From an uncultured Mediterranea sp. (GTDB lineage: Bacteria; Bacteroidota; Bacteroidia; Bacteroidales; Bacteroidaceae): DNA of 64,000 bases. Location of the stretch: positions 62,001 through 126,000 of the forward strand of contig NZ_CABUOL010000001.1 of assembly GCF_902493215.1 (NCBI RefSeq), read 5' to 3'. The stretch's first letter is position 1. The number at the start of each line of letters is the position of its first letter. Below, in pieces: positions 17,359 to 25,269 of this stretch. Both the position numbers and the translations under genes were made by a program. The notes under the pieces were generated by a model. It saw only the letters and a list, made by a program, of their open reading frames with translations, was not told the DNA's origin and made no database searches.

Positions 17359-17859
17359 TTATTTCAGAGCCTCCAACGCCTTGTCATAATCCGGTTCCTG
17401 CGTAATTTCAGGTACCAGTTCCGTATAGACTACCCGGCCGTCCTTACCTATGATGACCACCGCACGGGCCAGCAAACCAGCCAACGGACCGTCGGCCATG
17501 CAGACGCCATAATTTTCATCGAAATCGGAAATGCGGAAATCCGACAATGGAACTACATTTTCGATGCCCTCTGTCGTACAGAAGCGCGCATGGGCGAAAG
17601 GCAGGTCTTTCGAGATAGCCAATACGACCGTATCGGGAAGCGAAGCGGCCAGCTTGTTGAACTTACGGACCGAGGTCGCGCACACAGCCGTGTCGAGACT
17701 CGGGAATATATTCAATACCACATTCTTTCCACTCAGTTCTTTCAACGAGAAGGCAGACAAATCCGTCTTCACCAATTCGAAGTCGGGAGCTACCGTACCC
17801 GTCTGTATAAATTCGCCGATCAATCTCACCGGCTGTCCTTTGAAATTTGTTGTTGCCAT
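17359..17859 (-). CDS. tpx: Thiol peroxidase
   Basis: This 166-residue atypical two-cysteine peroxiredoxin reduces hydrogen and organic peroxides using thioredoxin. The peroxidatic cysteine is Cys60 in SLDTAVCATSVRKFN and the resolving cysteine is Cys94 in ARFCTTEG, the Tpx spacing. The fold motif APDFELV lies at 24-30. No signal peptide is seen, so it is cytosolic here. It is a single-gene unit on the minus strand with its own -7 box. Confidence 0.95.
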   Translation of the reverse strand: MATTNFKGQPVRLIGEFIQTGTVAPDFELVKTDLSAFSLKELSGKNVVLNIFPSLDTAVCATSVRKFNKLAASLPDTVVLAISKDLPFAHARFCTTEGIENVVPLSDFRISDFDENYGVCMADGPLAGLLARAVVIIGKDGRVVYTELVPEITQEPDYDKALEALK

Positions 17860-17897
17860 AATTTTTCTTTTTCCTTTAAGTTCTTATTGATAACAAG

Positions 17898-17905
17898 CAA
17901 AAGTA
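17898..17905 (-). promoter_or_regulatory. tpx -7 box
   Basis: On the minus strand TACTTTTG fits TAnnTTTG and lies 38 nt before the tpx start. The -33 element is weak. Confidence 0.5.
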
Positions 17906-18016
17906 GAAAAAAGTTTGGAGGAAGGTATCACAACCCTGTTAAAAGAACGTTTCAACGGCTTTACATTCCAATGCAAACCGAAAATCGTCCACCGGCAGCA
18001 AATCTTAAAACTTATC

Positions 18017-18048
18017 TTGCGTACTTCGTACGAAAAGTTTTATCTTTG
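18017..18048 (+). promoter_or_regulatory. Promoter of the DUF4494-yggS unit
   Basis: TTG at 18017-18019, a 21-nt spacer and TATCTTTG at 18041-18048 form a near-consensus promoter. It would leave only about ten nt of leader for an ATG at 18063. That favours the ATG at 18102 as the true start. Confidence 0.65.
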
Positions 18049-18101
18049 TGGTGAATTAACAGATGTATTATAATCAACAGACAACTAAAAGACTGATCAT
18101 T

Positions 18102-18566
18102 ATGGCAATGCATACATGGTTCGAATGCAAGATTCGATACGAAAAGACAATGGAAAACGGTATGAACAAGAAGGTGACCGAACCCTATCTGGTCGACGCA
18201 CTGAGCTTTACCGAAGCCGAAGCGCGCATCATTGAGGAAATCACCCCGTTCATCAGCGGCGAATTTACCGTGGCCGACATCAAACGTGCCAACTACAGCG
18301 AACTGTTCCCTTGTGATGAAGAGGCCGCCGACCGCTGGTTCAAGTGCAAGCTTGTCTTCATCACACTGGATGAAAAGAGCGGAGCCGAGAAAAAGACTTC
18401 CACCCAGGTACTGGTACAAGCAGCCGATCTGCGCGACGCCGTAAAGAAACTGGACGAAGGCATGAAGGGCACCATGGCCGATTATCAGATAGCCTCTGTG
18501 GCTGAAACACCACTCATGGACGTTTATCCCTATAGCGTTGAGCCCGACGACAAGCCGGAAGTATAA
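18102..18566 (+). CDS. DUF4494 domain protein
   Basis: This 154-residue soluble protein begins MAMHTWFECKIRYEKTMENG, the characteristic start of DUF4494, a Bacteroidota-restricted family of unknown function. It is acidic and has no signal peptide or membrane segment. A Met 13 codons upstream (18063) is possible but would sit almost on the transcript start. Fifteen nt separate it from yggS, followed by the dihydroorotate-dehydrogenase-like gene, all before a terminator at 20266, so the three form an operon. The PLP-homeostasis neighbour is the only hint of role. Confidence 0.8.
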   Translation: MAMHTWFECKIRYEKTMENGMNKKVTEPYLVDALSFTEAEARIIEEITPFISGEFTVADIKRANYSELFPCDEEAADRWFKCKLVFITLDEKSGAEKKTSTQVLVQAADLRDAVKKLDEGMKGTMADYQIASVAETPLMDVYPYSVEPDDKPEV

Positions 18567-18581
18567 AGAATCAGAAAGATT

Positions 18582-19247
18582 ATGATAGGAGAACGCATTA
18601 AAGAAATACAGAACGAGCTGCCGGCCGGCGTACGGCTGGTAGCCGTATCGAAGTTCCACCCGAACGAGGCCATCGAAGAGGCCTATCGGGCCGGACAGCG
18701 TATCTTCGGCGAAAGCAAGGTGCAGGAAATGACGGCCAAGTACGAAAGTCTGCCAAAGGACATCGAATGGCATTTCATCGGCCACCTGCAGACCAACAAA
18801 GTGAAATACATCGTGCCCTACGTAGCACTGATTCATGGCATCGACTCCTTCAAGCTCCTGGCCGAAGTGGACAAGCAGGCTGCCAAAGCCGGACGCACAG
18901 TGAACTGTCTGCTCCAACTGCACATTGCCCGCGAAGAAACCAAATTCGGTTTCAGCTTTGACGAATGCCGCCAGATGCTGGCCGACGGAGAATGGCGTCA
19001 GCTGGAGCACATCCGCCTGTGCGGCCTCATGGGCATGGCAACCAACACGGAGAACGTCGAACAAATCAGGGAGGAATTCCGTTCCTTAAGTAACTTCTTC
19101 CAGGAAGTAAAGGCCGCCTGGTTTGCCGACGACGAGGCCTTCTGTGAACTTTCGATGGGCATGTCGCACGACTACCACGAAGCCATCGCCGCAGGCAGCA
19201 CACTGGTACGCGTTGGCAGCAAAATCTTCGGAGAACGAATTTATTAA
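18582..19247 (+). CDS. yggS: YggS-family pyridoxal-phosphate homeostasis protein
   Basis: This 221-residue single-domain TIM-barrel protein binds pyridoxal 5'-phosphate and buffers the free cofactor and amino-acid pools; the family (YggS/PLPBP) has no known enzyme activity. The PLP-binding lysine is Lys24 in VAVSKFHP. Other family motifs are GESKVQE, EWHFIGHLQTNKVKYI and, near the C-terminus, LSMGMSHDYHEAIAAGSTLVRVGSKIFG. The C-terminal motif is nearly invariant in the family and binds the phosphate. Length is normal. It is the middle gene of the 18102-20246 unit. Confidence 0.93.
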   Translation: MIGERIKEIQNELPAGVRLVAVSKFHPNEAIEEAYRAGQRIFGESKVQEMTAKYESLPKDIEWHFIGHLQTNKVKYIVPYVALIHGIDSFKLLAEVDKQAAKAGRTVNCLLQLHIAREETKFGFSFDECRQMLADGEWRQLEHIRLCGLMGMATNTENVEQIREEFRSLSNFFQEVKAAWFADDEAFCELSMGMSHDYHEAIAAGSTLVRVGSKIFGERIY

Positions 19248-19265
19248 TCTTAAAAATAGAACATC

Positions 19266-20246
19266 ATGGCAACAACTTTACAAACAACATTCGCCGGGCT
19301 TTCCCTGAGAAACCCCATCATCGTCAGCAGTTCGGGCCTCACAGACAGCGCCGCCAAGAACCAGAAGCTCTGCGAAGCCGGAGCAGGAGCCATCGTACTG
19401 AAGTCACTCTTCGAGGAGCAGATTATGATGGAAGCCGACTGGCACGGCGATCCCAACATGTATCCCGAAGGAAGCGACTACCTTGTAGGCTACATCCGCC
19501 AGCACAAGTTGGGCGAATACCTCAACCTGATACGCGAGAGCAAGAAGGTATGCGACATCCCTGTCATCGCCAGCATCAACTGCTACAAGGACGACGAATG
19601 GGCCGACTTTGCCAAACAAATCGAGGAAGCCGGAGCCGACGCCCTGGAAATCAACATCCTGGCTCTGCAGACCGACGTACAATATACCTATGGCAGCTTT
19701 GAGCAGCGTCACATCGACATCCTGCGCCACATCAAAAAGACGGTCAAGATGCCCGTCATCATGAAGCTGGGCAGCAACCTGACCAACCCTGTGGCCCTCA
19801 TCGACCAGCTCTATGCCAACGGAGCCGCCGCCGTAGTACTGTTCAACCGTTTCTACCAGCCGGACATCAACATCGACAAGATGACGCAAGTGGCAGGCGA
19901 CGTGTTCAGCAACGAGGCCGACCTGGCCAACTCACTCCGCTGGACGGGCATCGCTTCGGCAGCTGTCAGCAAGATAGACTATGCCATCTCGGGCGGTATT
20001 CACTCGGCCGAAGGCGTAGTGAAATCCATTCTGGCCGGTGCCTCGGCCGTAGAGATTTGCAGTGTACTCTACAAGGAATCATCCGCCGTCATCAACGAAT
20101 ACAACAAATTCGTGGCCGACTGGATGGCAAGCAAGGGTATGGAAAGCATCGCACAATTCAAAGGCAAGCTGAACGTGGGCGACGTGAAGGGCGTAAATAC
20201 TTTCGAACGTACACAGTTCCTGAAGTATTTCGCTTCGCACGAATAA
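19266..20246 (+). CDS. Dihydroorotate dehydrogenase-like flavoprotein
   Basis: This 326-residue TIM-barrel protein resembles the FMN-dependent PyrD family: LRNPIIVSSSGLTDS at the N-terminus, GADALEINIL near 125, VIMKLGSNLTNPVALIDQL near 165, and a phosphate-binding end ISGGIHSAEGVVKSILAGASAVEI. True PyrD carries a catalytic Cys or Ser in a conserved loop and an orotate-binding NxxN pattern, which are not clearly kept. I therefore call it a dihydroorotate-dehydrogenase-like protein rather than pyrD. It follows yggS by 18 nt. Its substrate is unknown. Confidence 0.8.
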   Translation: MATTLQTTFAGLSLRNPIIVSSSGLTDSAAKNQKLCEAGAGAIVLKSLFEEQIMMEADWHGDPNMYPEGSDYLVGYIRQHKLGEYLNLIRESKKVCDIPVIASINCYKDDEWADFAKQIEEAGADALEINILALQTDVQYTYGSFEQRHIDILRHIKKTVKMPVIMKLGSNLTNPVALIDQLYANGAAAVVLFNRFYQPDINIDKMTQVAGDVFSNEADLANSLRWTGIASAAVSKIDYAISGGIHSAEGVVKSILAGASAVEICSVLYKESSAVINEYNKFVADWMASKGMESIAQFKGKLNVGDVKGVNTFERTQFLKYFASHE

Positions 20247-20265
20247 CTCCTGCGGAAATATAAGT

Positions 20266-20316
20266 AGGGCTGCATCACTTGGGAAGAACGATTTTTCCAT
20301 TGTGCTGTAGCCCTTT
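20266..20316 (+). terminator. Terminator of the DUF4494-yggS-DHOD unit
   Basis: A 13-bp stem with two mismatches (20266-20278 with 20302-20314, AGGGCT/AGCCCT at its base) encloses an inner GGAA/TTCC pairing. It ends in CCCTTTCT. It lies between convergent genes. Confidence 0.65.
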
Positions 20317-20341
20317 CTGTTATCTGAAACTCTCAAGGAAG

Positions 20342-21502
20342 CTATTTATATGTATAATATAAAATAACCGGATTCATATCCTGAAGCATCCGTACGTCAT
20401 TCAGCTTACCTTTCAGAGCAACCGGAAGCTTCTCAGCTTTCATCTGTTTCCAGAAGCCGGCTATCTCCCTGGGTTGCATGTAATAGTAATCACCATTAAA
20501 ATCCGTTGTACCGTAACGGGCAGGCAGACAAACGTCGTCCTCCTTGACAAACAAGACATCGTCCACCAACAAACTGGCTCTCTTCATTCCACCCAAAGTT
20601 ATATCAGCCCAAACATACTTCAATTGATTGCCTTGCTGGCAATTAAACAAAACAAAACGGTCATTGACCACCAGAGAGGAAAGATTGTAAAACCGATTGG
20701 CATCTATCAGCTCCTTCCACCCTTTTTCCAAAGCACGGTCCACCGTCCTACGGTCCATCCACTCACGGCTATCCACCGTAAAGAAAGGCCGGATGCCATC
20801 CGTCCTCCACTCGTAAATTTTTCGGGAGAAAGTCGGGACAAAATAAAAGCTCCCATGTCCCGACTGATAGAATGGAGAGGTGCCGGAAACATGTGGCCAG
20901 CCCAAGTTGTCCACCGAACGGTCCAAAAAATACTCATCAGGTTCATTGCGATGCCAAGACACTTTCCGGAGAAGATAGTTTCCCTCTCCTTTAGGATATA
21001 AATCAGTAAAAAGGGAACCGTCACAATAACCAAGGTAACGGCTCCGATACTCCTCGTCGTCCAGCTTTATGGAGTGGGTGAAGCGGCCCGTCACACCATC
21101 ATAAACGTATATGGCCTGTACGGTGGATTCCAGTACATAGATTGACTGACTGACCGGATCGACCACAAAATCAGAAATAGCCCGATACTCGCCCGGCCCG
21201 TTTCCAACTCCACCTATCTGTCGCAGGTATCTCCCCCGATTGTCAAATAGAAACAGCGCATTGCTCGCATCCAACACATACAAACCTTTCTCACACTCCT
21301 GCATCTTGACAATTCCTCGCAAAGGAGGAGCCAAACTATCGAGTATCAGTACATTGACATCCTTATACAACGACGATTTGTAGCAACGAACCACCTCTGG
21401 TATCTTGTCCAGGCTACAATCGTATCCCGACATTTCTCCCGTATTTTTTCGATTGGTACAGGCACATAGCAGAAAACAAAGCAAACAAACGACAACCTTC
21501 AT
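20342..21502 (-). CDS. 6-bladed beta-propeller lipoprotein
   Basis: This 386-residue lipoprotein (lipobox LCAC, Cys15) belongs to the Bacteroides 6-bladed beta-propeller family. It carries the family's hallmark GNGPGEY at about residue 100 and repeated blade strands such as GLYVLDASNALFLFDNRGRYL and SIYVLESTVQAIYVYDG. Like other family members it should sit in the periplasm or outer membrane and bind rather than catalyse. It is isolated from the other two propellers in the window (45336, 49536), which share GNGPxEY. A strong promoter precedes it on the minus strand. No substrate can be inferred. Confidence 0.85.
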   Translation of the reverse strand: MKVVVCLLCFLLCACTNRKNTGEMSGYDCSLDKIPEVVRCYKSSLYKDVNVLILDSLAPPLRGIVKMQECEKGLYVLDASNALFLFDNRGRYLRQIGGVGNGPGEYRAISDFVVDPVSQSIYVLESTVQAIYVYDGVTGRFTHSIKLDDEEYRSRYLGYCDGSLFTDLYPKGEGNYLLRKVSWHRNEPDEYFLDRSVDNLGWPHVSGTSPFYQSGHGSFYFVPTFSRKIYEWRTDGIRPFFTVDSREWMDRRTVDRALEKGWKELIDANRFYNLSSLVVNDRFVLFNCQQGNQLKYVWADITLGGMKRASLLVDDVLFVKEDDVCLPARYGTTDFNGDYYYMQPREIAGFWKQMKAEKLPVALKGKLNDVRMLQDMNPVILYYTYK

Positions 21503-21590
21503 CCTAACAAATTATTTTACACGAACATTTATTCCCCGTTTAAGAGATCTCTATATACAAACCACTTACAACAATGGTAATCTATTTATC

Positions 21591-21622
21591 CAAAGATAAG
21601 CCAAAACAATGAAACGAACAAA
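21591..21622 (-). promoter_or_regulatory. Promoter of the 20342 propeller gene
   Basis: On the minus strand TTTG (21622-21619), a 20-nt spacer and TATCTTTG (21598-21591) match exactly. The predicted leader is about 80 nt. Confidence 0.8.
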
Positions 21623-21732
21623 CATATCAGATGCAAAATAACAAGTTCGGCATTCACCCGTCCGAATAGGAACCAACAAAATACCCCCACTCGAGAAGAG
21701 GCCCTTGAAGACAGATAAAAGATTATCCGAGC

Positions 21733-21955
21733 AGGGAAATCTGATTGTTTAAGCAGGATAAACGGATACTTTCCCCTGCCTAAATACCTGCTCTTCGCAG
21801 GAGGAATCTTTCTTTCTGAAAAGGGATCTATTGCTATCGGCAAAAAGCGGCAATGTTCCTCCTCAAAAGCGGCCATGTTTTGACTGAAAAGAAGCAATGT
21901 TTTGCCATAAAAAAAGCAATGCTTTTCACTGGAGAAAGCATTGCTTTATTCAAGT
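21733..21955. repeat. 22-nt-period intergenic array B
   Basis: About ten imperfect units with a 22-nt step fill the gap between the propeller and phoH genes. The last four are clearest: ATGTT at 21853, ATGTTTT at 21875 and 21897, ATGCTTTT at 21919, with core AAAGCAATGCTTTT. Earlier units are more diverged. No gene is supported in 21503-21988. Confidence 0.75.
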
Positions 21956-21988
21956 AGAGTGAATGCCCGTCCATAGGGCATCGGATGC

Positions 21989-23314
21989 TTACATCAGATT
22001 GCTGGCCAGTTCGCTCAACTCACTGCGCTCGCCCTTCACAAGGTTGACGTGGGCGAAGAGGTTCTGGTCGCGCATGCGGTCGATCATATACACAAGGCCG
22101 TTGGACTGGCTGTCCAGATAGGGCTGGTCAATCTGCTGGATGTCGCCCGTAAATACCATCTTCGTGCCCTCGCCTGCACGGGTGATGATGGTCTTTATCT
22201 CGTGGGGCGTCAGGTTCTGTGCCTCGTCGATGATGCAGTAGGTCTCGCTCAGGCTTCGCCCGCGGATGAAGGCCAGGGCCTCGATGACGAGCTGATCGCT
22301 CTTCTGCATATCCTCCAGCCGCTTCACTTCGCTGGAGCTGGCGGCAAACTGGTGCTTGATGACGTTCAGGTTGTCGAACAGGGGCTGCATGTAAGGCGCT
22401 ACCTTCTCGCCCGCATCACCGGGCAGGAAGCCGATGTCCTTGTTGGACAGGGCCACAATGGGACGGGCCAGCAAAATCTGCTTGTATTCGTTCATCTGAC
22501 GCAAGGCGGCGGCCAAGGCCAAGAGGGTCTTTCCCGTACCGGCCTTACCCGTAAGCGCCACAAGCTTGATATTGGGGTCATTCAGCACCTCGAAAGCGAA
22601 GCTCTGTTCGGCGTTGCGCGGCTCGATACCGTAGTTCTTCGACTTGTTGACGCGGCACACGGTATGGCTGAACGGGTTATAACGGGCCAGGACACTGTTG
22701 CGGTCGCTCTTCAGCACGAAGCACTCGTTGGGATGGATTACATCCCTGAAGGGGAACTCGCTGATGTCGATGCCTTCTTTCGAGGAGTAGATGTTGTCGA
22801 TCAATGCAGGGTCGGTGCCTTCGAACACTTCATTGGATTTCTCAAAGATGTCCACGTTGACCACCTTGTCGGTAATGTAGTCCTCGCAGAGGATGCCGAC
22901 AGAGCGGGCCTTCATCCGCAGGTTGACGTCCTTGGTGACAAGGATAGCTTTCGTCTTGGGATACTTCGTCATCAGCCAGTCGGTCACGGCCAGTATCTGA
23001 TGGTCGGGCTTGTGCTCGGGGAAGGAATCATACACGCGCTTGGACTCCACGTTGCCCGTCACGACGAACAGCTTGCCCAGGCCTTCGCCCAGAGGAGCCC
23101 CTTTCGTGAAAAGATTGTCATCGGTGATTTCGTCCAGCTCGCGGACAAACTCGCGGGCGTTGTAGTTGATCTGCTCGTTGCCTTTCTTGAACTTGTCCAG
23201 TTCTTCGAGTACCACAATGGGAAGATAAATGTCATTTTCCTGGAAATTCTTCAGACACTTGTAGTCGTGCAGGATTACATTCGTGTCGATTACAAAATTT
23301 TTCTTGGCTCCCAT
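21989..23314 (-). CDS. PIN-PhoH (PhoH2-type) ATPase/ribonuclease
   Basis: This 441-residue protein fuses an N-terminal PIN nuclease domain (about 1-150) to a C-terminal PhoH ATPase (about 230-441). The PIN part begins with the acidic signature FVIDTNVILHD (Asp10), with further acidic positions at EELDKF and TKDVNLRMKA. The ATPase has Walker A GKAGTGKT (256-263) and a Walker B-type CIIDEAQNLTPHE. This PIN-PhoH fusion is known as PhoH2; studied members are RNA helicase/ribonucleases. It could take part in RNA turnover. It is divergent from folC with overlapping promoters. Confidence 0.9.
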   Translation of the reverse strand: MGAKKNFVIDTNVILHDYKCLKNFQENDIYLPIVVLEELDKFKKGNEQINYNAREFVRELDEITDDNLFTKGAPLGEGLGKLFVVTGNVESKRVYDSFPEHKPDHQILAVTDWLMTKYPKTKAILVTKDVNLRMKARSVGILCEDYITDKVVNVDIFEKSNEVFEGTDPALIDNIYSSKEGIDISEFPFRDVIHPNECFVLKSDRNSVLARYNPFSHTVCRVNKSKNYGIEPRNAEQSFAFEVLNDPNIKLVALTGKAGTGKTLLALAAALRQMNEYKQILLARPIVALSNKDIGFLPGDAGEKVAPYMQPLFDNLNVIKHQFAASSSEVKRLEDMQKSDQLVIEALAFIRGRSLSETYCIIDEAQNLTPHEIKTIITRAGEGTKMVFTGDIQQIDQPYLDSQSNGLVYMIDRMRDQNLFAHVNLVKGERSELSELASNLM

Positions 23315-23338
23315 AACTCATAAGATTTAAATAGTTAA

Positions 23339-23359
23339 TATCTTTGCCCGCCAAAGATA
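23339..23359. promoter_or_regulatory. Palindromic divergent -7 boxes, phoH and folC
   Basis: TATCTTTG (23339-23346, plus strand) and its mirror CAAAGATA (23352-23359, TATCTTTG on the minus strand) are separated by five nt. Each is a consensus -7 box pointing at one of the two divergent genes, so they form one inverted repeat. Upstream TTTG elements are not clear for either. Confidence 0.6.
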
Positions 23360-23441
23360 GGGGATGAGCCGCTATCTTGGTCGCCTATAAAGATAACAAA
23401 TTAGTAGATAGAAAGGATTCGTTTCCCGTTAAATATTTCAA

Positions 23442-24698
23442 ATGATGGACTATCAGAGCACTTTATCTTACTTATACAACAGCGCGCCTCTGTTCCAACA
23501 GGTAGGAAGCGCCGCCTACAAGGAGGGACTGGAGAACACCCTCGCCCTCGACGAACACTTCGGACACACGCACCGCCGCTTCCGCACCATCCACGTGGCG
23601 GGCACCAACGGCAAGGGTTCCTGTTCGCACACCCTGGCCGCCGTCCTGCAGGAGAGCGGCTATCGCGTGGGGCTCTATACATCGCCCCATCTGGTAGACT
23701 TCCGCGAGCGTATCCGCGTGAACGGGCAACCCATATCAGAGGAATATGTCATAGATTTCGTGGAGAAGGAACGGGCCTTCTTCGAACCGCTCCACCCGTC
23801 GTTCTTCGAACTGACCACCGCCATGGCTTTCCGTTACTTTGCCGACGAACAGGTAGACGTGGCCGTCATCGAGGTAGGCCTGGGAGGTCGGTTGGACTGT
23901 ACCAACATCATCCGCCCCGACCTGTGCATCATCACCAACATCAGCTTTGACCACGTGCAGTTCCTGGGTCACACGCTGGCACAGATAGCGGGCGAGAAGG
24001 CAGGCATCATCAAGGAAGGCACACCCGTAGTCATCGGCGAAACGACTCCTGAGACGAAGCCCGTCTTCCTGGCCAAGGCAGCCGAGATGCACGCCCCCAT
24101 CTACTTTGCCGAGGACTATGACCGCGAAGACTATCCGGGCATCGAATTCGAACTGAAAGGACTGTACCAGAAAAAGAATAAACAGACGATACTCACCGCC
24201 CTGCCCCTGTTGAAGGAAGCCGGTTACCGCATCGACGGTACCAGCGTGCGGAGTGGCTTCGCGCACGTCACCCGTCTGACGGGACTCATGGGACGCTGGC
24301 AAAAGTTGCAGGATGCTCCTACCCTGATCTGCGATACAGGACACAACGTGGGCGGCATCCGCTACATTGTAGAGCAGCTCAAACAACAGACTTACCGCCG
24401 GCTGCACATCGTCATGGGCATGGTGAACGACAAGGATATCCGCGGCGTACTGGCCATGTTGCCACGTGACGCCGTCTACTACTTCACCCAAGCCAGCGTG
24501 AAGCGTGCCCTGCCCGCTGAAGAAGTGAAAAGACAGGCCGAAGAGGCCGGATTGAAGGGAGAATGCTACCCCGACGTACCCGCCGCCGTCAGGGCCGCAC
24601 AAGAAAAAAGCCTCCCCGAAGACTTCATCTTCGTGGGAGGCAGCAGTTTCATTGTGGCCGACCTGTTAGCGCACCGCGATGCACTCAATCTCCACTAA
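23442..24698 (+). CDS. folC: Folylpolyglutamate/dihydrofolate synthase
   Basis: This 418-residue Mur-ligase-fold enzyme joins glutamate to dihydropteroate and adds further glutamates to folates, using ATP. The P-loop HVAGTNGKGSCSHT lies at about 51-64. The folate-loop SPHLVDFRERIRVNG follows, then the metal and ligase motifs LGGRLDCTNII and DTGHNVGGI near residue 302. Length is normal. It begins about 90 nt after its candidate promoter. Its last 33 nt overlap the 3' end of ridA on the opposite strand. Confidence 0.95.
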   Translation: MMDYQSTLSYLYNSAPLFQQVGSAAYKEGLENTLALDEHFGHTHRRFRTIHVAGTNGKGSCSHTLAAVLQESGYRVGLYTSPHLVDFRERIRVNGQPISEEYVIDFVEKERAFFEPLHPSFFELTTAMAFRYFADEQVDVAVIEVGLGGRLDCTNIIRPDLCIITNISFDHVQFLGHTLAQIAGEKAGIIKEGTPVVIGETTPETKPVFLAKAAEMHAPIYFAEDYDREDYPGIEFELKGLYQKKNKQTILTALPLLKEAGYRIDGTSVRSGFAHVTRLTGLMGRWQKLQDAPTLICDTGHNVGGIRYIVEQLKQQTYRRLHIVMGMVNDKDIRGVLAMLPRDAVYYFTQASVKRALPAEEVKRQAEEAGLKGECYPDVPAAVRAAQEKSLPEDFIFVGGSSFIVADLLAHRDALNLH

Positions 24699-25040
24699 GG
24701 CATCCTTGGGCAGCGCCTTCACGGCTACCGCCGAACGGGCGGGGAAATCGCCCTCGAAATAAGTGGCATATACCGAGTTCATGTCGGCAAAGAGAGACAT
24801 ATCGGCCAGGAAAACGGTCGTCTTCACGATATTGGCCATACCCAAGCCTGCCTCCTCGAGAATGTGTTTTACGTTCTCAAGCGACTGGCGGGCCTGTGCG
24901 GCAGCCCCTTCGGGCATTACGCCGGTAGCCGCATCGATGGGCAGCTGCCCTGATACAAACACCATTCCATTGGCTTCGATAGCCTGACTGTAAGGTCCGA
25001 TGGCACCTGGTGCCTTCGGACTGCAAATTACTTTCTTCAT
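24666..25040 (-). CDS. ridA: RidA-family enamine/imine deaminase
   Basis: This 124-residue trimeric-type protein hydrolyses reactive 2-aminoacrylate and related imines released by PLP enzymes. It has the family start SPKAPGAIGPYSQAI, the VSGQLPID motif, and the C-terminal arginine-containing stretch YFEGDFPARSAVAVKALPKDALVEIECIA, whose Arg binds the carboxylate. The start was set to the ATG at 25040 because it fits the family length. The longer upstream frame is Lys/Trp-rich and unlike the family. It overlaps the folC 3' end by 33 nt in convergent orientation. Confidence 0.93.
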   Translation of the reverse strand: MKKVICSPKAPGAIGPYSQAIEANGMVFVSGQLPIDAATGVMPEGAAAQARQSLENVKHILEEAGLGMANIVKTTVFLADMSLFADMNSVYATYFEGDFPARSAVAVKALPKDALVEIECIAVR

Positions 25041-25219
25041 GTTCTTGTAAATTTTAGTTCGGTGTATCTTTTCTCTTTCCTCCAGTTGGGAAAAATTTTT
25101 TCTCCAACCGTGCAGTATTTTCTTCCAGCCTGCATTTATAGTAGTGAATGCGTAAAGCAATATTCACTCATAACCTTTTTTTCATACCTAGACTTAACTA
25201 AGAAGGGGGAAGCCCCGAG

Positions 25220-25256
25220 AGAGGATACGCACACCGCGCATCCTCTTTCTTTTTAT
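25220..25256 (+). terminator. Hairpin with T-run between ridA and the TPR protein gene
   Basis: An 11-bp stem with one mismatch (AGAGGATACGC at 25220-25230, complement at 25236-25246) is followed by TTCTTTTTAT on the plus strand. It could stop folC read-through antisense to ridA and, from the other side, end the 25270 gene. A short GGGG/CCCC hairpin lies beside it at about 25204-25216. Confidence 0.5.
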
Positions 25257-25269
25257 CGGGTCTCTAAAT

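Noticed and set aside
21586..21897. 103-codon minus-strand frame inside array B
   Set aside because: It is made partly of the 22-nt units and of the propeller gene's promoter, so it is unlikely to be coding.
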